This document shows positions 1-15,200 of a stretch of 64,000 nucleotides of DNA, piece by piece. The first letter of the stretch is position 1; each line of letters opens with the position of its first letter. The DNA is from Pteria penguin (Eukaryota > Mollusca > Bivalvia > Pterioida > Pteriidae): assembly GCA_035048485.1 (NCBI GenBank), contig CM068580.1:40971585-41035584 (forward strand). The letters are read 5' to 3'. Below the pieces are notes generated by a model. It worked only from the letters and a program-made list of their open reading frames with translations. It had not been told where the DNA came from and ran no database searches. The position numbers were made by a program, and so were the translations under genes.

Positions 1-950
1 CTCTTCTGGATCCGTGCTTGAGATACATGGGAAAATGTTGTATATGGATAAAGAGGAATGACATACCATGTATGACGAGACCAATTTCTCATCTGTTTGC
101 TTTAAATGCTGTCGACCGACAGTTTGAAGCACTGTCTTATATATGTACAAGTATACTACTCAAATGAATAGACTAATCGTATTGTTTATTACATTGATAC
201 ACTCGTATCGGTATGTTCAATTCTCTTACCCAGACCTCTAATGTACAGACACTCTACGTGAAGATATTTTGTCAAGTGGTATTTCATATAAAGAAGTCTG
301 CCTTTTGTAATTACGTGTGAAGTATACAATGACTTATGTATATGTATACACTTGTATAGTGTTTTGGATTATACAACGTGTGAATATTAAGGTTACATTT
401 CCCTCTAAAATGGCACCTTCAAGTTTTGCATTTCTGCGAGGTGAATGGCGAAATATTTGTTTAATGATAGAATTGAAGCAATGTAAATTTAACTAGAATT
501 AAATACATATATAATCACAGTGGAGCGGATAGTATTCTTCCCTAATTATGGCTTGAGTGGCCTACAGGAAACCCCTCGCTCGTTATACTCACTTTCGCCT
601 CTCAGATATTCACCCTGAGATCTTAAGCTCGCATTCTGTCTCTCATTCTTGTAAGCATCAGCAGCATTATAAGAAATTGAAAGATTGATCAACATATGGA
701 ACTTTTGTTTATTCAAGCCATTTCTCAAATGCATGAGTAATTTTTAAAACTGCTGTGATAGCAAGAAGACGTATGTGCATTAGTAGCAATTGCAACAGTA
801 GAAACCTAAGGTAAATTAGGATGAAATGGTGTCATTTCAACAAGGAATGTTAAACTATAGTGCGAATTTAACACTTTTACACGGTCAGCGACATTTTACA
901 TGACACTGGAATTTTTCTATTACATTATATGGAAAGTGAAAACATATCAT
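1..950. other. 5' flank of the TINAG-like gene
   Basis: AT-rich sequence with no recognisable exon on either strand. The first 30 bases (a TGGATCCG-type motif) resemble the GGATCC-containing ends of hAT-like elements seen elsewhere in the window, but only one edge is present. The promoter of the gene starting at 964/991 should lie near the right end; no convincing TATA box could be fixed. Confidence 0.4.
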
Positions 951-963
951 TGTGTGCGTAAAG

Positions 964-3900
964 ATGCCAGTGCGTAGAATTTTATACAAGATGGAAACTT
1001 ATTTATTTCTAGTGACATTTATTCTGTTGACAATTCACGTTTACAGCTCTGATGATCGGATCGAAAAACGTGCTTCTCGGCATAAACGCTTTATAGAGAT
1101 GGGTCCGGACATTGTGGGCCCCTTTTGTGCGGCCCGCGGGGACGTTGTGTGTTGCCCGGGTCGGGACGATGAGTGCACGGCGCCCATCCTGGGGACGGTG
1201 TGCTACTGCGACCAATTCTGCGTTAACGCTACTACAGACTGCTGTCCCGACTTTTTTGATGAGTGTCGAGATTTTGATCCTCCTGTCGCGACAACACGTA
1301 AGTGTAATAGCAAGTCTTATTATTGGATTGTCCTTTCATTTTATTTTATTTTTTCATTTACCTTGTATAAATTAACATTCATAAACATTCAGAACGTGGT
1401 TGACATTCATATAAATTTTGATATTTATGTCACGGGAATTCTTTATTCATCTATGCCAAATAAAGATCGTAAAGAGAAAGAATGGTTAATCATTTTCATT
1501 TACAGAAAATTTAATTTATCGAAATGTTTAGATATAATTGTGTATGCGCAGATTGTACACCAAAGGTGCAATCAAAACAGGAAATGAATTTTATGCAACA
1601 TACATAAAATTTCCTACATATATAATAAACTCCGGGTCTTAGCAAGTACAAATAGGATCCGTACATGCATACAATCATACTTATTATAATTTCCTCCACA
1701 AGATGTCAAGGATCAAATTCAACACAAAATTCCTTCTCATTAAAGGAAGACTTGATGTGTATTTAGATAGTATATTATCCCGAGCATTTTGAGGAAAATA
1801 TTTGCAAGTATTTGTATCATGTTTATAATATAAACATATTCAGTATTTTACACACTGGTACATCTGTGCTGTTCCCAAAGAGACGAACACACTAAGAATG
1901 AGACCGACTATAGAACTAGCATTGTATATCATGTGGGCTTATTTGTGTTCTGATAAACTGATGACTGTAGATACCAGAGAATTACTCAGGAATTAGGTTA
2001 GGTCGCCTTAAGACAATGCATCAACATTTGTACAATCACTCTATCTACCCATCTTAATGCTTAGCTTGATGGACTATCCCAACATACTCGACGATTAATG
2101 AAGTCGATATACAATATCTACACTGATTGGGCGTAACGTCGTTGTTGCCTTTCTTCTGACATTTCCAAACAAATCTCCTCGATCTACCTTAGTAACGATA
2201 AACTGTTTTTGTTAACATTAAAAATATAAATAGAAATTGCTGATGTTTTAATTGTATATTCTGCACGTATCATGTCGATACCGTAGTATTATCTTGTGTT
2301 CTAGATCGTATTTTGTAGACCATAAGTAAATGAGTTGTATGAATTCAACTTTGCTTGCCTTACGTTTTAGCACAATGAATGTTCTACGTGACTTTGAAAA
2401 AGGGAATTTTTAGCATATGCCTCTTTATTACATCACTTTATTTTAATGCTTTGGAATTACAATTACTATGACAAATTGTGCCATATCCCAAAGAGTTTTA
2501 TCATTCTCACTAAATTATTGTAATGATGACAAACATTAAGGCAAAACAGAAGAATCAATGACATTCGAAATTTAGCTTTAAATATGAAACCAAATTATGA
2601 TTTTTCCAGCTTGTATCAGAAACAATGCTGATGGTGACGTTATATCCAAAACATTAGACGAACATAGAAGTATCAGATTTACCCGATTGGTTTATAAGAT
2701 TTCCATATGACAATATCACCAGAATGTTGTCCTTATCGGCGGATCATAGTGTCACGAGAATATTCTTTATCTCTGTACTTGCAACCTTTTTTTTCTTATA
2801 CATGTATGTAAATCTTTCACACGAAATACTCGATAAGAAGTTGGTTTTACGCGTGATAAGAATTGAAGATACACGTGTAGACTCTCATATTAGATTTGAA
2901 TCTAAAACGGGGTACTTTTAGGTCCTTTTAAATGTGTTGTTTTCTATAGACCTACATTCGTGCGTAATTTGTTTCCCTCTCCACGACAGATTCAATTTTT
3001 TTTTAAATAAATCAAATTAAACCAGATAAACTAAAATTGTAGTTATATCTATTTTAAGCACCTGAAGCCCCACCTTTTATAAAATATATTTAATCTAATT
3101 AGAAAGTGGAGAGATCAACATTTACAATCATGATAATACAGATCTAAAATTCTAAAATGTCTTACATCAAAAAGTATGAAAACAGTTTGGACCTGGAACT
3201 ATATCTTTAGTCACCGTCCACAAAATGATTACATTCTTAATGGAAAGATGTTGACCTGGCCCATATATTGAAAGTCTTATATGTTTAATGCATACAGTAA
3301 AACTTTAAATGTATGTATTCCCTACTTTTCAGTGTAAAAAAAAGCCATTGTAAGTGATAAGAACAATAGGATAAATAGCATTATTTTAAGATATTTTTCA
3401 TGACATTTGCAAGTCTTTATGTCGTACAGACACTTATCATTCTGGCCAGTGCGTTGTTTAACTGCAATCCTCCTTGTGTCTCTTGACCTTGTTATTGACT
3501 GGACCCTAGGTATGTTTAATGTCTCATGGTCTTGTTATCGACTGAACCCCAGGTATGTTTGATGTCTCATGGCTTTGTAATTAAGGAGGCCTTAGGTATG
3601 TTCAATGTCTCATGGCCTTGTTATTGACTGGAATCCAAGTGTGTTTGATGTCTCATGGCCTTTTTATTGACTGGACCCCAGTTATGTTTAATGTCCCATG
3701 GCTTTGTTATTGACTGGACCCCAGGTATGTTTGATGTCTCATGGCCTTGTTATTGACTGGACCCCAGTTATGTTTAATGTACCATGGCTTTGTTATTGAC
3801 TAGACACCACGTATGTTTGATGTCTCGTGGCCGTGCTATTAAATGGACCACAGGTATGTTTTATGTTTCTTGACCTCGTTATTGACTGGACAGACCCCAG

Positions 3901-6182
3901 GTTTGTATGATGTACAATTGCCTTGTTATTGACTTGACCCCAAGTGTGTTTGATGTCTCATGCCCTTGTTATTGACTGGACCCCAGGTGTGTTTGATGTC
4001 TCATGCCCTTGTTATTCACTGGACCCCAGTATTGTTTGATGTCTCATGGCCTTGTTATTTACTAGATCCCAGGTATGTGTTAAATGTCTCATGGCCTTGT
4101 TATTGAGTGGACCTTAAGTATGTTTGATGTCTCGTGTCCTTGTTATTGACTTGACCCATGTATGTTTGATATCTCATGGCCTAGTTATTGAGTGAACTTT
4201 GGGTATACTTAGGGTCTCATTGCCTTGTTATTGATTGGCCCCCAAGTATGTTTGATGTCTCATGGCCTTTTTATTGACTGGACCCCAGGTATGTTTGATA
4301 TCTTATGGCTTTGTTATTGGCTGGACACCATGTATGTTTGATGTCTCATGGCCTGTCCTTAACACGGACCACGGCTTTACGCCACAGCCGTCTGATAAAT
4401 ACTGACCTCGAGACTTTACCAACAAAACCTTTTTATTGTCGTGTGTTCTTTTTATAATATTTTACGTTCTTTGCATATTAGACAATACTATTACGATAGA
4501 CCATCCAGGTTTGAATTCATACAGTTACTAGCGATTAAGAACATAAAGCGTTGTATAAGCTATATAAATATCTTATTACTGCCTTAAAAGCATATGTCTA
4601 TAACTCCCTAGAAACATTTTACTCAATTTTTTTCTGTTTTAAAGTATGTATGTTATTGATGTTCTGTATCTTGATGTGTACAATATACTGATTAGTCGTG
4701 AGGCTAAAAGACAAATAAACCATGCTATACCATACCATACCATATCATACTACACCATACCATACTATACCATTCCATACTACACCATACCATACTATAC
4801 CATACCATACCATACTACACCATACCATACCATACCATATCATACTACACCATACCATACTATACCATACCATACCATACGACACCATACCATACCATAC
4901 TACGCTATACCATACCATACTATACCATACCATACTATACCATACCATACCATACCATACGACACCATACCATACTATATCATACCATACCATATCACAC
5001 CATATCATACTACACCACCATACTATACCATACGATACTACACTACACCATACCATACTATACCATACCATGCTTTACCATGCCATACCATACCATAACA
5101 TACTACACCATACCATACTATACCATACCATGCTATACCATACCATGCTGTACCATGCTATACCATACCATAACATACTACACCATACCATACTATACCA
5201 TGCTATGCTATGCCATACCATGCTATACCATGCCATACCATACCAAAACATACTACACCATACCATACTATACCATACCATGCTATACCATGCTATACCA
5301 TACCATGCTATACCATGCCATACCATACCATAATATGCTACACCATACCATACTATACCATACCATGCTATACCATATCATGCTATACCATGCCATACCA
5401 TACCATACCATGCTATACCATGCCATACTATACCATAACATACTACACCATACCATACCATACCATGCCATACCATACTACACCATACCATACCATACCA
5501 TGCTATACCATACCATACCATACCATCCCATAACATAACATACTACACCATACTATACTATACCATACCGTGAATGTTGAGGAAAAAACTATATGAACAG
5601 TTCAGAACGTCGCATATGCGATATTGGTATGAAGTATGTAATGTGCCATTAATGTACTCTGTCACAGATTATAAATCTCCGTACGTATTACATATATAAT
5701 GGCTGCCACAAAGTTCATTACACCGCACAATAAATCTTGTACTTATGAGATCTATGCATTTTAATATTCGAGTTCTAGTGCTGTATGTCAAAACAATTTT
5801 GCGTATAATTTTATATTTATATAGATTTTTGATAAGTATGTTGGTAGGAATTAGACATTATAGAAAGCAGGGTCTCTTATCAATCTCTCTGATCTATAAG
5901 ATCTTGCACTAAAAGCATGCCTACGCATGCTGTCTTAAAAGCATGTTTACATGTGCCGTCCTAAACCCTTCTTTTTACATTTAATAGACTTTGTACATTA
6001 TTTTTGTTTTTGTATATTATAAATCATTTTATTTATACATACATTGATCTATGTTCTATTTTGATCATTCATAATGTATTTATCGACACTTAATTCTTCT
6101 ATATTTACTTATTAATCAATAGATTAATTCAGTATTACAATATCAAATGATGATGATGATGGTGATATTGATGATGATGACT

Positions 6183-6216
<34 letters not shown>

Positions 6217-9200
6217 TGATGATGATGATGATGATGTTTAATAACAATAATAATAATAATGATAGTAACAATAATGATGATGATAAAAATATTTATCATC
6301 AACCATGTCTCTGAATCTACATATCGTATGTTTCTTGACAGCCCTCTGTATTTGTGATATCCCCATATTATACAATGTATCTATTATCCGTCGCGCGGCT
6401 GGTGCTGAGTACCATATGGTGTACATCACATAACTACGCCTCGCCATCCATACAAATCACTGTAACACGTGAACACGAGGCCGGAGAACATTAAATGACC
6501 AATAGTAATAAATCTCTGAGTTATAATGTCAGTGTCAGGATTGTTTCATGTAGACTTCGGAGCTGGAGTTGAATTGATATCAAATGTGTTCAGTACATGT
6601 AGTCACGTAAAACATTCTGACACCTAGTGGCAGTAATTGATATTATGTTATATGTCTTCTTCTGAAACAGGTACATTTATAATTTACATAAAAATGTTTT
6701 ACTCTGAAAATGATTAACATTGTTAACTTCTGAAAAAATCATTAAAACCTTGTGAGTGGTGAATGGGAGGGGGATGGTTTCTTGCAGTGTTGAACATCTA
6801 GTGTTACGACCAGGGTTCGATTCTAGTTGTCGGTAAAATTTGTCTTGCACGAGACAGTATAAAGCGAAGCTCTGTGTCACGTTATAGGTTGACATGTAAA
6901 AGATTCCTCAGTGTCTCTGGACAGTCCATTACAAAAGTAAAATAATGAGACAGTGCACCAGACAGGTGCCGCCACTATGAGTGAAATAATCTTGGTGTGG
7001 CGTAAAATGATATATATCAATAAATATATTTCTTTCTGAAGAAGATTACGAATAACAAAGATAAAATTGACCACCTACGAAGACATTACTTATAAGAAGT
7101 ATCAACACGAGAAAAGATATATGTCACATGATATTTTTCAAATCCAAATGCAAACTTCAAAGTTCTTGTACCATAATATCGGTTTGTGTATAAGATATAC
7201 GTACACATCACTGTCACGTTTAATGTAGGCCTCGGACTAAACATCAAACACACATTAGAAGAAACATGATGACATGGCATTTTGAATTCACCAGATGGAT
7301 ATGTGTCTGGGATGGTCGGTTTCAGATTGATTCAACGAAATGGGATTTGGTTTCTTTAATAAGTATACTACTTAAAGTATACATTACATACATAATTCAT
7401 TTACATGTTTTTGATTTTTTAATTGTACAATGTGTTTAACATATGAAAACTGGATACAGCAAAGGAAGATATACACTTGTCAGAACGTGAATCTTCCCTT
7501 AATAGGGAAGGGAACGGGATTACGAAGGGTTTTAATACATATTAACAAGCATTGATTGTGTTATTGTAAAATCTTAAATTGGCGGCTTTGGAGGGGGGGG
7601 GGTCCCCTTTTCGCCACATATTTTCTAGTAAAACTCCAGATTTGGCACCCAGAATGGTTGAGTAGTTTGGCTAATATTTGACTTTCACATACCCCCCCCC
7701 CCTCTTTTTTGAAATCCTGGATCCGCCACTGTCTTGATCGTATTTTGTGAAAGATTATTTGCTGCTGACAGGCTATATCCATAATGTTACAAAACGTTTA
7801 TTAATTAAGAATCTCTGGACATAGCCTTGACATATATAATGGAAGATATTTACATGTCAATAGAAATGACCGTAAATGTTTATCATGTAATATGAATGAG
7901 AGAGAAGATGAATATCATTTTTTATTTCAATGTCCAGTTTATGAAACAGTAAGAAAACAGTATATCAAAAGGTATCATTGTCGTAATGGCAGTGTTTTCA
8001 AGTTAATTAATTACTTGGCACTGGAAATATTAAGGAGTTAAGGGGGTTGGGAAAATGTAGAAGCTAATCATATTCGTGACGAATTATCTGCAAATGGACC
8101 TTGAAGTCTAGAATATCATTCATTATATTGTTAAGTTATACCTCTGTTTTATGCCTACTTCTGTTAATTACATGTATATTTGCATTATATGTGAAAAGGC
8201 AAGAAATTCAACTGCATACTTTCGTAACTGTAATTGTGTCCCATATATCTTTCGATATACGAAATAAAATGAAACTGAGGTCTTTTCATGGCGATATTTT
8301 ATAATTTCGATGTTGAATTTCTATTCCAGTAAATACTTGGTTTCATTGTACCAATGATAACGATTTAGGGTATTGACAATACAAAGCTTTTCAAAAGATT
8401 TTATAAAGGAGATGACGTGTATATGCTCAATATCAAATGTAATACAAGCTTTACTTGAAAAAAAGAAGAAAGAATGAAAAAAAAAAACAACCGAGGGCAT
8501 GATGGAAGAAGTCTTTATTAATCACTTTTAAACATAATGATCTAATCATAATCAGGAGTAGATGTTAAACATAGACACTCGATTTCTAATAGCAAGTCAT
8601 TCAAAATTCTCAGCTTGGAGTGGTAATGGAATTATCTAAAATGAGGAAAATGTATGGTTAATTATAACTTGTATATTACTGAGTAATGTATAGAACGAAT
8701 CGTATTGGCTTATTACGCTTTCACAAGCCTTACACACTCAGGAACCTATCGTGCCACACGCGAAGATGGTGAGCTGTTCTCTTATATGTTTAGGTTATAT
8801 ACTTTGAATGTTCCTTTGAATCTTTGATATTGTTAAATCTAACTTCTTTAATTGATACACTATCCAGTTCATAATCTAACATGAAAAGAGTTTTAGAGGT
8901 ATATTTTTAAAAGTATTTGAATTTTAATGACGATGTTTATTATTCAAAATCTTATGAATATGCTGAGCGTTTTGTTAAAAGATATATTGGAATGAATTTG
9001 AAACATAACATTAATTGAATTAAAGTAGTGTTTTGCACTTTTTCATATGAGGGTTAATCTTCAATATCGCATGCATTGCTCACAAATATATAATTACATA
9101 TTTGCAGAAAACATTGCATTTAAAGAACGGTAATAAATACCGCCGCCGATTCTAAACGATTTGGACAAATAAGGTTCTTTTGAATAAGTACCATATATAA

Positions 9201-12200
9201 TATTCTAATAACAATAAATATTCAATAAACACGCTCATTTTGTGTGATATGATTTTTTCTATACAGAATTGTTCCTTTTTCATTTCTTGTGTGCTGTGTT
9301 TAATTTTTTTTTTGCATCCTGTACAGTATTTTGGCATTTTTGGCGGGCGCGGTTGTCCAAACAGGAGACACTTGTCCCGTGTACCTGGCCTACATTTAAG
9401 TCCACAGTGATATTGTGTTATAAGTCACTATATTCAATTATATCGCTAATTACCTCGGTTTTATATCATAATATATCAAATCACAGTAGCATATTTTTTT
9501 TACCACAGAAATACAGATTTTCAATAAATTTCGACATGTATCGTGACAAAATGAAAAGCGCAGAACTTGATCAGTTTAAAAGTGCGAGCTGGCAAAACGA
9601 ATTTGCAGTGCTATGTTTAGATTGTTTTCTTAAGTTACAATTTGATTTACAATTTATTTACGTTAAAGACAATCAATTACGTAACAACTTCAGAACATTG
9701 CTGGAAAATGGTGGAGTCTGCAGAAACTGAAGCATCTATAAAATGTCATAAATTCTGATTTGTTTTAACGTTGATGACTTTTTGTGTAAAACAGCAAAGA
9801 TAACATCAAAATTCGTTGAGATATGTATCACTTTACGTTAAAAACTTTATGGTTATCTTCATTATGCTCGGTGCCCCATAGTGAACACCGCTATCCTATA
9901 TATTTTTTATAGCACATAACTCACGTTTTATTGCCTTTCAGTTGGATGTCGCAGGCATGGGAAAGAATACCCCGGTGGCGCTGTTATCACGGATAACTGC
10001 AACTCATGGTATTGACTTATGTAGCTGATTTAACTTTGATTTAATATAATTTTTTTATCCAAGGAACACTTTAATAAAATTAATTGTAACGCTCAAATTC
10101 CAGATTATTTTTTCTCAGAAAACCTACAGTAAATAAAGTTATTTTATGACTTGTAACAGTTTCTATACGGATGGCCCACAACTATCTAGTGTATGCGGTC
10201 TGACGCTATCTTTTTTCGTCTGTATTTCATGGCATATTGGTCAACAGAACGGGAGACGCTTACTCCTCGGTCACATTGTCTAATACCTGAATATCCATGA
10301 ATGTCACGTGTGGTATAACAATGTGTCTGTCACAGTAGCAATGCATTGGTTACGTCTGTATATTACATTAGTAAAACCAGTTATTTCCATTATTTCAGCA
10401 CATGCGCAAAACAACCCTTGCTAAGTGGTGCATATGACTGGAAATGTACCAATCAGATATGTATCATTCAGCCTGAACTATTGCGAAACATCAATGATGG
10501 AAAGTATGGGTAAGTAATACAATTTTTCACATGTATTCTGCAACTGGTTATACCCCCAGTCCTGCCAACAAAGTGTGGGGGTTATGTAGGAATCACCGTC
10601 TGTATGTCTGTTTGCTATTTCGTCTGTCTTTCTGTCCGTTCGTCTCCACAGTTTTGTTTTCCAAACGATATCTTCAAACACTTTGCACCTATGGCCATGA
10701 AACTTCACATGCAGACACCCCGTCAGTCAAAGATGTACCCAATTAATTTTGATATCAAAATAAAAGGTTAAGGTCATAGAAAATGGATAACTGAAATATG
10801 GTTTCTGGATCGTAATTGAATACTATTTAGACCTCTGGCCAGGAAACTTTACACACATGCTTCCCTTTAGTAAAGGATGTGTCCTGTTAATTTGGAGGTT
10901 AACAAAGCATGGGCAACTCAATATGATTTCTGGACCATATTTGAATTCCCTTAACACCCATCGTCGTCAAACATTTAACACACACTCTCAGTGAATAAAA
11001 AATGTGCCTTATTGATTTCAATGGTTAAAAGGCCAAATTTTAAGGTCAAAAGTTTTAATAGCTTATATGTGTAGAGTGAGCGATAAGATAGTTTCGAAAT
11101 TTCACCTATTATTGCTATTATTGATATTTAATGACTTCGCAAAAATTGTTAAATTATACAGCATTTGCGGTTATGCTTTATGAAGGTCAATCAAAGTGGG
11201 GAGAATCTCGTCATTTGTTTAGTTTTCTGGTCCAACTTCCCACTGCAAAATATTCTGTTCAATATCAGTATTTTTATAATACATACAATATTACTAGTTG
11301 ATGACTATCTCATCATACTTTAATGTAGATGGAAAGCAGCAAATTATTCCATGTTCTGGGGAAACAGTCTAGATGATGCCATTCGGCACAGACTGGGCAC
11401 ATTGCCACCCGATGAATCCGTCACAAAGATGAGACCAATACAAAATGACGTGTTCGAGTTACCACCTGAGGAGTTTGATGCCAGAAACAAATGGAGTAAT
11501 TATATTCACCCAGTGAGAGATCAGGGGGATTGTGGTGCATCATGGGCTTTTTCTACTGTTGGTAAGTACGAAAACACTAACCAGAGTTGTTGAAAGCAAC
11601 AGCATAAATTATCTGAGAGGTACATTTCAGTCCATGTCAAGTGAAATGATGTTTTGGTATTGAAATGCCAGTGTCCTGTCTTTCGGATGAGACAGTAAAA
11701 ACCGAGGCCCCTTGTCGTGGTATGCATGTCACGTTAAAGATCCCTCACTGCTTCGGGTGGGTCCGTTGCAAAGGTTAAAATTTGTGTGCCTCGCATCAGA
11801 CAGATGCCGTCACCATATACGTGAAATATTCGTGGCATGAGGTTAAACAAAAATCAATCAGTCAGTCATTTGGTATTGATATTATAAACCATCTTCAATA
11901 TTTTGCCATAATCTCGCTGTAGATATCAAAATAAAAATGCCAGAAGTTCTTGGGGCTTAGATAACATCCCTCGGATTTCTAATCTTCGTTCTATCTTGAT
12001 TTTTACCCCTGTTCTGATATTGTGTATCTGTAAAAATTTCTACACTGTGTTAGTCTGAATGTTTTCAGAGTTGAAATGTTTTGTGTCGTATGTACGTTTG
12101 CGGCATTCATGGCGGATGCAGTTAGACAAGCAGGAGACTTTTACTAGTAGCTTCTCTCCTGGGCTACCTTTGTAATTGTCCTTGAATGTCCAAGTTGGTA

Positions 12201-15200
12201 CGTTGTTGTGAATGCTTCTTAAACATAATTATAGCAGCCGTTAATTTGGCTTATCAAAGATGTTTAGCATATAGGAATTTAATTTTTATATTGTTTTGCT
12301 GCTGTCGGTCGGTCCGTCTGTCGGTCGGTCCATTTACAGTTTCCGCTCATTATCTCTGCAACCAATAAAGATAATGAATTGATATTTGGTATACAGATAC
12401 ATCTCAAGGATATCTAGGTCTAGTTCAAACTTGGTTGCTCGATAATTTTTGCCATAGTTATCCCTCTTGTACTTAGAAAATTTCTTAAAATTAGCAGTTT
12501 CCGCTCATTATCTCGGGAACGGCATATGCTTACGTTGGTGTTGCTCTTGTTCCTTTATGACACGTTTAGGGTATTTAAAGAAATGTTTGACATATCAGAA
12601 GAAACTTTCCTTGAAAAGAATACTGTAAACTAATTATAATGGTAGCGCTATAGTTATGTACTCATACTGTACTTTATGTTCAAATCATCACATTTTTGGT
12701 GTAGAGTTTTTAAATAAAAACTAGATTTCAATCTTTTCTTCATATTCTATTTTGAACCTTAATGGCAAATTTGCCAAAGATGAATTAAAACACTTTTAAC
12801 AGGATGTCATACTATCCAATAAAATTTCAGTTACTAATATATTAGTAAATTATCGAAGAATGACGTCGCATGATGAAAATACAAAGAAAACGGTCATATA
12901 TACAATAATTACTCTAATTCGAGTTATTTCTCTTTTTTAAAGGCTCAAGTGCTACTGTCTGTTAACTTTCAGCATTGTCAACTTCTTCAGAACTATTCAA
13001 GGAATTTTAAAGTAGTTTGGTGGAGAAAGGTGTCTCAAGAAGTGTTGTTTATTCTATTTCGACTACAAAATCAAGTGTTGACATTTTAATGTCTTTTAGG
13101 ACTATACGAAGTGTTCAATACTCCTATCAAGTATGATGCTCCTGTGTCTGGGTCTGCCCAGTGTTTGGGTCTATCATGGTGTGGTGAAGTCGATCCAGGG
13201 AGATACCATCTTCTGTAAGCTGTACATGTGTACGGGTTACTAGAAAGGATAATCAAAAAGAGTATATGAGTGTGTGGGGTTTTTTTAATATGATGTGTTG
13301 TTTTAATAAAATTTTGTAATTAAAAATTTCTGAAAAAGGATGCCATCATTAGAAAGCATTCTGATACTTTCTAAGTGCTGAAATTATTCAGGTTAGTAAA
13401 CTCTTGTCTCTTGCTTTACCTGAACTCGGCACTGTTAACAGTTTATACCAATGACAACTGCGGTCCTATTGTACTCATGTTCTTCTTCTACTGGAAGAGT
13501 TTGGATGTATATAACAATATCAAAACGCTTTATACAAGTATTTTATAATAATATATACGACACGTGTCTTATATTCCTGTTTTATTATTCAAAATGTATT
13601 AAATTACTTCGCACATTAAAATATAGGTCATGCATCAATCCCGCGCGTAGCATTACACAATTTTGATGCTCTGGTATAGCTTTTAGCATACCGCTGACGA
13701 GATGAAGATCACGTTACACGTTAAAGGTGTATTTAACCCGTATTAACTGCATATCTATATAGAAATGCACTTGTACGTTTCTCACAATATCATCAGGCAC
13801 AATTTGACCACAGAAAATACACTGTCGCACATGTTGCATATGACGTCAAGGGACGTAACTCTTACGCAACGCTAACGCACGTCATGGATTTATACAATCT
13901 GCGCGTCATATTTCGGGGGCATTATTTTCATTGCAATCTCGACGACCCCCATATTTCTTTGCATTTGCAGTAGCGGACAGACTTCAGCATGAATCATGTA
14001 TACGCCCATGAATTTCTTGTCAGTAGTTATTTTTTTCAAAATACAATTCTGAACAATTGCCACCACATACGAATTTACGTGAAAAGCCACAAAAATCGTA
14101 TTTTTCAAAAATTTCATCAATAGAAATCATATGAATGATTGTAATATAACTTATATACATCATACCCGAAAAATATTGAGAAATCTGAAATAAATGAACA
14201 GAAATATTTTAGCAATTAGAGGACAGATGAAAAATGCTCGAAATAGCTTTTTTCACGGTGACCCCTTATTTTCTTTTCGGAATTGAATTCAGCATAGATT
14301 CGATATGTATCATGCTAAATATCATCAACTTCTTGTCAGTAGTTTTTAATAGACAGATTTACCTTTAAATATTTGTCAGATATCACAATGAACGTTTTCA
14401 TCGTGATATGGATTCAAATGTTATATGTACCTTATCGAGGTTCACCACTCTGTTGTCACAGTATGACAAAATTAGCCATAATGTACCGAATGATAAGATA
14501 TCGTGTTAAGACTTTCCAGATGGATGGTTGAATCATTATTTAATTTTGATTTCATGTTCTAAATAACTATTTTCTGGGAAATTTCATTGATAAATTGTAA
14601 TTCATTTTCAAGAGAGCAAGAGTCATCCCCTCCATATCGATATTGTTGTGAAGTTAGTCATCATACATGCAAGGTACTAAAGTAAAGTAAGAACAGTATC
14701 GTTATCCATTACCCAAAACAAAATAAGGAATGATGGGTAACACGGTCAAACTAATCGCTCACATACACCGAGATACCATAGTTTTCATAAAATAAACAGT
14801 GGTTAATGGTCATTATCAGCATAATTGACTTAACATCTATTAGTATCAAACAAATATGTCATCTCATTACATAACAGAAACTTTTGTTGGGAAACAAGGT
14901 CATTATAGCGACTGTTAAATTTGAGGAAAGTTGACGGAAGGCGTGATTTTTCATATCCTTAAGCTTAGGCCACATCAAATTAATTATTAGTTCTTCAAGA
15001 GCGACCGCACCTAAAATTGCCAATTTCATATTTTAATATTAAAAAAATAATCCCGCACGAATTTTCCAATCGAACGCCAAGAGCTATTTTTCCTTCTAGA
15101 TTTGACACTAAGTTTCCTTAATATGCTTTAAAAAAGATATTACTGGTCTTCATAAACGACCTGATAGATTTCCGAGTCAGAATTGTACACCAAATTGATG

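Noticed and set aside
4646..5538. Long open frames rich in Tyr-His-Thr-Ile-Pro
   Set aside because: They are translations of the ATACC pentanucleotide satellite; open in many frames because the repeat rarely makes stops.
6158..6236. CRISPR-like array
   Set aside because: It is a simple trinucleotide microsatellite with no spacers; the genome is eukaryotic.
9269..9730. 153-codon open frame in TINAG intron 1
   Set aside because: No recognised motif, start is not a good ATG context, and no splice phase fits the flanking exons.
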